A DNA stretch of 64,000 nucleotides from an uncultured Actinomycetes bacterium (GTDB lineage Bacteria > Actinomycetota > Acidimicrobiia > Acidimicrobiales > RAAP-2): the NCBI GenBank assembly GCA_903825765.1, contig CAIKBU010000081.1, positions 1 to 64,000 of the forward strand, written 5' to 3'. How positions within the stretch are numbered: position 1 is the stretch's first letter; the number at the start of each line of letters is the position of its first letter. Positions 59,801-64,000 of the stretch are shown piece by piece. A program made the translations under genes and the position numbers. The notes beneath the pieces are model-generated. The model was not told the DNA's origin and searched no databases. It saw only the letters and a list, made by a program, of their open reading frames with translations.

Positions 59801-60374
59801 GGTCTTGCATCTCGATGAAGAAGTTGTCGGCCCCAAAAATGGTCTGCAGTCGACCGGCAAGTTCAAGGGCCTTTCCGTAGTCGTCGCGTAAAAGGGCCTG
59901 CAGCACCACACCGCCGAGACATCCCGACGTGGCGATCAGCCCTTCGTGGTGCTCTTCGAGCAGTTCCCAGTCGAGTCGTGGCTTGTAGTAATAACCCTCC
60001 AAGTAGGCGCGCGAGGAGAGTTCACGAAGATTCTTGTACCCGGTATTCGACTGCGCCAGCAACGTCAAGTGGTGGTAGAGCTTCTGACCGCCCTCCGTAT
60101 CGCCACCGGTGTCGTCAATCTTTCCGCGCCGTGGTGGACGATCAAACCGCGAGTTCGCCGCCATGTAGGCCTCGAGACCGATGATGGGCGTAATGCCGTG
60201 CTTGCGACAGGATTCGTAGAAGTCAATGACGCCGTACATGTTGCCGTGGTCGGTGATCCCAATTGCCGTCTGCCCATCAGCCTTGGCCGCGAGCACCATT
60301 TCCTCGACACGTGCGGCCCCGTCGAGCATCGAGTACTCCGTGTGGTTGTGAAGGTGAACGAAGCCGTCAGCCAT
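56811..60374 (-). CDS. dnaE: DNA polymerase III alpha subunit
   Basis: [27 protein letters not shown] (PHP); [64 protein letters not shown]. Start at M15 of the ORF. Confidence 0.98.
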   Translation of the reverse strand: [1187 protein letters not shown]

Positions 60375-60452
60375 GAGTGCAGTGCCTTTCGCGCGCCCAC
60401 CCATGGGCCAACGCATGGGCGAAGACTACGCAGGGGGTGTTACACGACATGG

Positions 60453-60938
60453 CTACAGGTACGTTCCGGGGCGTTCGGGGGCGGCACCGAGCGATCGGTC
60501 GCGCGCCACTTCCATCTGTGCGGCGGCCGCCTGCTGGGCGAACAGTGAGGCCTGAATGCCGTGAAAGAGACCTTCGAGCCACCCCACCAGTTGCGCCTGA
60601 GCGAGGCGGAGCTCTGAGTCGCTGGGCACTTCAGCACGAAAGGAGGGCACCATTCGCTGTAGTTCGTCAGCCAGGTCCGTCGACAGTGACCCCGAAAGTT
60701 CGTGCAGCGTCGTTTCGTGTATTTCTTTGAGACGTCGGCGACCTTGTTCATCCAACGGAGCACTTCGCGCTTCGTCGAGGAGTGATTTCACCATCGCACC
60801 GAGTCGCATCACTTTGGCCGGCTGGCTAATGAAGTCTGACTCTTCCACTGCCGTGAATTCGGGCGTTGGTGCGGCGGTGCCCGGGCTCAGCACTTCATCG
60901 GGATCAACGGAAATCGGGCGTTCGGGCATTTCTGACAC
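60453..60938 (-). CDS. bpa: Bacterial proteasome activator (DUF2587)
   Basis: PAKVMRLGAMVKSLLDEARSAPLDEQGRRRLKEIHETTLHELSGSLSTDLADELQRMVPSF...LRLAQAQLVGWLEGLFHGIQASLFAQQ; C-terminus GTYL. Confidence 0.9.
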   Translation of the reverse strand: MSEMPERPISVDPDEVLSPGTAAPTPEFTAVEESDFISQPAKVMRLGAMVKSLLDEARSAPLDEQGRRRLKEIHETTLHELSGSLSTDLADELQRMVPSFRAEVPSDSELRLAQAQLVGWLEGLFHGIQASLFAQQAAAAQMEVARDRSLGAAPERPGTYL

Positions 60939-61010
60939 CCTTGCAGTGTGCCAGATTTCGCCACCCTCGTGCCCACGGCAACTCGGAGGTGCTCTTAGTA
61001 GACTGCTTCC

Positions 61011-61475
61011 GTGAGAGTTTCGACCCGAGGTGACTACGCCAGCCGAGCATTACTCAGCCTCGCACTTCGTGACGACCTCGAGGTGCCGGTATCCGTTCGT
61101 GACCTCGCTGAGCGCACCGGACTCCCCCAGCCCTACCTCGAGCAAATTCTGCTGAATTTGAAGGGTGTTGGGCTCGTTCGGTCAAAGCGTGGTGTCGGGG
61201 GTGGCTACGTGCTCGCCCGTGAGGCCGACGCGATCACGTTGGCCGAAATCGTAGCCGCTGTTGACGGCCCAATTGTCGCCGGCGACTTCGGCGAGCCACA
61301 CCGTGATGGGGCGTGCGACCACGAAGGTCAGTGTGTCCTGCTCGGGGTCTGGGCCGAAGTTGGCGAGCACATGCGAGTTCATCTCGCGAGTTTCACTCTG
61401 GCTGACATGGTCAACCAGGCTCGCGGTTCACGCCGGCCGAGCGCCACTCTCAAGCACCCCGAAGCCCATTCTTAA
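61011..61475 (+). CDS. Rrf2 family transcriptional regulator
   Basis: MRVSTRGDYASRALLSLALRDDLEVPVSVRDLAERTGLPQPYLEQILLNLKGVGLVRSKRGVGGGYVLAREADAITLAEIVAAVDGP. Confidence 0.95.
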   Translation: MRVSTRGDYASRALLSLALRDDLEVPVSVRDLAERTGLPQPYLEQILLNLKGVGLVRSKRGVGGGYVLAREADAITLAEIVAAVDGPIVAGDFGEPHRDGACDHEGQCVLLGVWAEVGEHMRVHLASFTLADMVNQARGSRRPSATLKHPEAHS

Positions 61476-61499
61476 AACCTTCCTAAGACGAATTTCAGG

Positions 61500-61519
61500 G
61501 TTACCTACTGTGTGGTAAC
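61500..61519. repeat. Short inverted repeat upstream of the sigma factor gene
   Basis: GTTACC-TACTGTGT-GGTAAC (6-bp arms, 8-bp spacer) between the Rrf2 gene and the sigma gene. Confidence 0.5.
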
Positions 61520-61585
61520 TTACGCAGGTAGTCGTAGGAGAAATTAGCCGTTGTCGGGCTACATGTGCTTATGTGAGGAGCTGTT

Positions 61586-62437
61586 GTGAATACCACCCCC
61601 CGCCGTTCCGCCGTGAATACCAATGATATGTTGGGCCTTTTGATGCGCGATCTGGACCGCTACCCAATGCCGAACTACGACGAACAAGTCGAATTGGCCA
61701 AGCGCGTGACCGAAGGTGACGAAGAGGCCAAAAAGCAAATGGTCGCCGCCAACCTCCGACTCGTCCTCCACTGGGCGCGTCGCTACCAGGACCGTGGCGT
61801 CGAGATGGTCGACCTCGTCCAAGAGGGCACCTTTGGTCTGCTTCGCGCAGTCGAAAAGTTTGACTGGGAGCGTGGATTCAAGTTCTCAACGTACGCCACC
61901 TGGTGGATTCGTCAGGCCCTCCAGCGTGCCGTCCAGCAACACGGTCGCACCATTCGTATCCCCCTGGAAGTCGGCGAGCAATTGCAGCGTCTCGAGGCCA
62001 CCACGGCCGAGTTGACCTCACTCTTCGGGCGCAAGCCCACCGACGACGAACTCCTCGAGGCCACCGGGATGAGCCGCGAATTGCGCGAGAGTCTCAAGGG
62101 CCTCGCCGGTGTCACCGCTAGTCTCGACCAGCCCGCGTCGTCTGATTCAGCGACCACACTCGGTGACCTCGTTGCGCCAAGCCAGTCCGACTGGGTCGGC
62201 GACGTCGAGCAGTCACTCATGGACGACCAACTGCACGGCGCCCTCAAGGGCCTTACAGCACTCCAGCGTGATGTTGTCACCTTGCGTTTTGGACTCAACG
62301 GCGCTACCCCACTGTCGCTTCAGGCCACCGCCGAAGTGATGGACATCGGCGTTCGTCGCGTGCGCCGCGCTGAAGAAGAAGCGTTGGCTCTGTTGCGCAC
62401 CGATGACCGCGTGCTCGCAGTCCGCGCTGACGCCTAG
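61586..62437 (+). CDS. Sigma-70 family RNA polymerase sigma factor, group-2/3-like
   Basis: ANLRLVLHWARRYQDRGVEMVDLVQEGTFGLLRAVEKFDWERGFKFSTYATWWIRQALQRAVQQHGRTIRIPLEV; C-terminal region 4. GTG start with GAGGAG upstream. Confidence 0.95.
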   Translation: MNTTPRRSAVNTNDMLGLLMRDLDRYPMPNYDEQVELAKRVTEGDEEAKKQMVAANLRLVLHWARRYQDRGVEMVDLVQEGTFGLLRAVEKFDWERGFKFSTYATWWIRQALQRAVQQHGRTIRIPLEVGEQLQRLEATTAELTSLFGRKPTDDELLEATGMSRELRESLKGLAGVTASLDQPASSDSATTLGDLVAPSQSDWVGDVEQSLMDDQLHGALKGLTALQRDVVTLRFGLNGATPLSLQATAEVMDIGVRRVRRAEEEALALLRTDDRVLAVRADA

Positions 62438-63417
62438 AACCCTTCGTCGACGAAGCCCGGCACCAGCGGGACGAGGTCGTCGGGTAGCGGGCTTCCCGCG
62501 CTGACTCGCTCACCCGTGACGGGATGGGCGAAGGCGAGTGTCCGTGAGTGCAAGAAGAATCGGTCTTGCTCTAATCGGCGATCACGACGGTGGCCGTAAC
62601 GGGGGTCGTTCACCACCGGGTGGCCGATAGTGCCCATATGGACACGAATCTGATGTGTCCGGCCGGTGTCGAGTGACAACTTCAGCAGCGTCACGGGCTG
62701 GGGCTTGTCGATGCGCATTAAGACGTCGTAGCCCGTGCGGGCCTCGCGGCCATCACTGCGCACGGCCATCAGCGTTGGTGTCCGCGTTGACCGGCCGATG
62801 GGGGCATCGACGACGCCACGCTCCTCGACGACGTGGCCCTCCACGAGCCCCAAGTAGGTTCGCTCCATCGCACGGCTGGCGAGCTGTTCGCGCAGGCCCT
62901 CGAGCCCCTCAGCGGTCTTAGCAACGACGAGAACACCCGATGTCCCCTTATCGAGGCGGTGAACAATCCCAGGACGGAAGGGGTCGCAGAGCCCAGCGTC
63001 ACTGAGTGCCTGCAGTTCGGGAAAACGGGCCAAGAGGCCGGCGACGAGCGTGTTGTCTCGCTGACCAGCGCCCGGGTGGACCACTTGTCCAGAATGCTTG
63101 TTCACAATGGCGAAGTGCGGGTCGTCGTAGACCACGTCAATTTCGACCGAGGCATCAGGTGTCACGGTGCCATCGTCGGGTGGAGGGAGCAATGCAACGA
63201 GCAACTGCCCTTCGCTCACAATGGCGGATCCCTTGAGAATGACCTTGCCATCAAGCGTGACCACGCCCGAGCGAAGGAGCGCGGTGGCGTCGTTGCGTGA
63301 CATGCCCGTCAACATGGCGATGACTCGGTCAATGCGCGTCTCGTCTAACGTTCCGGGAATTGGAAGTTCGAGTGTCTCACCATCAAAGGGATCACTGTTG
63401 TCAATGTCGTCTACCAC
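62434..63417 (-). CDS. RluD/RluA-family pseudouridine synthase
   Basis: TRIDRVIAMLTGMSRNDATALLRSGVVTLDGKVILKGS (S4); GIVHRLDKGTSGVLVVAKTAEG; DTGRTHQIRVHMGTIGHPVVNDPRYG. Confidence 0.95.
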   Translation of the reverse strand: MVDDIDNSDPFDGETLELPIPGTLDETRIDRVIAMLTGMSRNDATALLRSGVVTLDGKVILKGSAIVSEGQLLVALLPPPDDGTVTPDASVEIDVVYDDPHFAIVNKHSGQVVHPGAGQRDNTLVAGLLARFPELQALSDAGLCDPFRPGIVHRLDKGTSGVLVVAKTAEGLEGLREQLASRAMERTYLGLVEGHVVEERGVVDAPIGRSTRTPTLMAVRSDGREARTGYDVLMRIDKPQPVTLLKLSLDTGRTHQIRVHMGTIGHPVVNDPRYGHRRDRRLEQDRFFLHSRTLAFAHPVTGERVSAGSPLPDDLVPLVPGFVDEGF

Positions 63418-63887
63418 GGGACCACCATTCGTTTGCCCCGAAGGACAAGTAGGAGAAGCAAGAGAAAACCAGCCGACACTGCGATGTCAGCCACATTAAA
63501 AACCGGAAATCCACCGACAGCCACAAAATCGGTGACCCGCGGCGGCGACGCCGCTAGGCGGTCAAGCACGTTCGCCACCCCGCCACCGAGGAGTAACCCC
63601 AGCCCCCACATCGCAACGCCTGGTTGGGCGCGCAGGGCTAGTGCCAACAAGACCAGGGCAACTATCACGGCAACGATGACACTCACCGACGGCGTGTTGC
63701 GACTGAGCGAGAACGAAATGCCACTGTTGAAGGTCAGACGGAACCAGAGCGGCCCAACGATATGGGTCGGACCATGCATCAACTGCTGTCGAGCCCACCA
63801 CTTCGTGGCGGCATCAACAACAATGACGCCACCCGAAAGGGCGAGGACGCCCAGATTGAGCCGTCGACTCAGACGCTTGCGCGACAC
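63411..63887 (-). CDS. lspA: Lipoprotein signal peptidase
   Basis: VVDAATKWWARQQLMHGPTHIVGPLWFRLTFNSGISFSL; GGGVANVLDRL; FPVFNVADIAVSAGFLLLLLLVL. GTG start at 63887 is an estimate. Confidence 0.93.
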   Translation of the reverse strand: MSRKRLSRRLNLGVLALSGGVIVVDAATKWWARQQLMHGPTHIVGPLWFRLTFNSGISFSLSRNTPSVSVIVAVIVALVLLALALRAQPGVAMWGLGLLLGGGVANVLDRLAASPPRVTDFVAVGGFPVFNVADIAVSAGFLLLLLLVLRGKRMVVPW

Positions 63888-64000
63888 GACATGCACATGA
63901 ACGCCGGCAACTGAACCTCCAGGCGTTCGCGTGGACGAATCGGTTCGTAGCACTCGTCACAACGACCGTAGCTGCCCTCAGCCACGCGAGCGAGGGCGAC
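63869..64000 (-). CDS. TraR/DksA-type zinc-finger protein, 5' part beyond the right window edge
   Basis: Manual minus-strand translation open from 64000 to the stop at 63869: ...VALARVAEGSYGRCDECYEPIRPRERLEVQLPAFMCMSCRASV*. Two CxxC pairs. Not in the ORF track. Confidence 0.85.
   Translation of the reverse strand, partial: VALARVAEGSYGRCDECYEPIRPRERLEVQLPAFMCMSCRASV

Noticed and set aside
1-64000. Defence system, prophage, transposon or secondary-metabolite cluster
   Set aside because: No recognisable nuclease/helicase defence modules, integrases, transposases, phage structural genes, or NRPS/PKS signatures were found by reading the ORF translations.

Overview
The window is about 64 kb of chromosomal backbone from a moderately high-GC actinobacterium. 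Acidimicrobiia-like is my inference, from mihF, Bpa and the content of the pyr, men and dnaE/lspA blocks. Coding density is very high, with many ATGA/TAATG start-stop overlaps. I saw no tRNA, rRNA, CRISPR array, integrase or transposase. Left to right: (i) two tandem secreted or surface proteins with shared MBG/Ig-like repeats; one runs off the left edge, the other is a 1.5-kaa PKD-like + BspA-type LRR + MBG + OmpA-like mosaic; (ii) a long minus-strand run, pyrR-pyrB-pyrC-carA-carB-pyrD-pyrF-mihF-gmk-rpoZ-coaBC-metK-priA-def-fmt-rpe-ribD-ribBA-ribH-csd, headed by a clear PyrR RNA-binding hairpin; (iii) an aa3-type oxidase locus (CuA-like secreted protein, ctaC, ctaD, ctaE) next to ctaG and a membrane-domain/SCO1 fusion; (iv) aroC-aroK-aroB-aroQ-efp-nusB; (v) nfuA and small hypotheticals, tyrS, ccdA; (vi) a menaquinone cluster (menD, menH, menA, menB, menE); (vii) an Frc/Rbs-like sugar ABC system with a LacI regulator, a PfkB kinase, two matching palindromic operators on recognisable promoters, and an intra-operon terminator; (viii) a DUF255 protein, dnaE, bpa, an Rrf2 regulator, a divergent sigma factor, an RluD-like pseudouridine synthase, lspA, and a TraR/DksA zinc-finger gene cut by the right edge. 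I found no convincing wholly new defence-type or mobile system. The best leads are the mosaic surface proteins, the unusual oxidase locus, the LacI and PyrR regulatory sites, and a sigma factor with altered promoter-reading residues.
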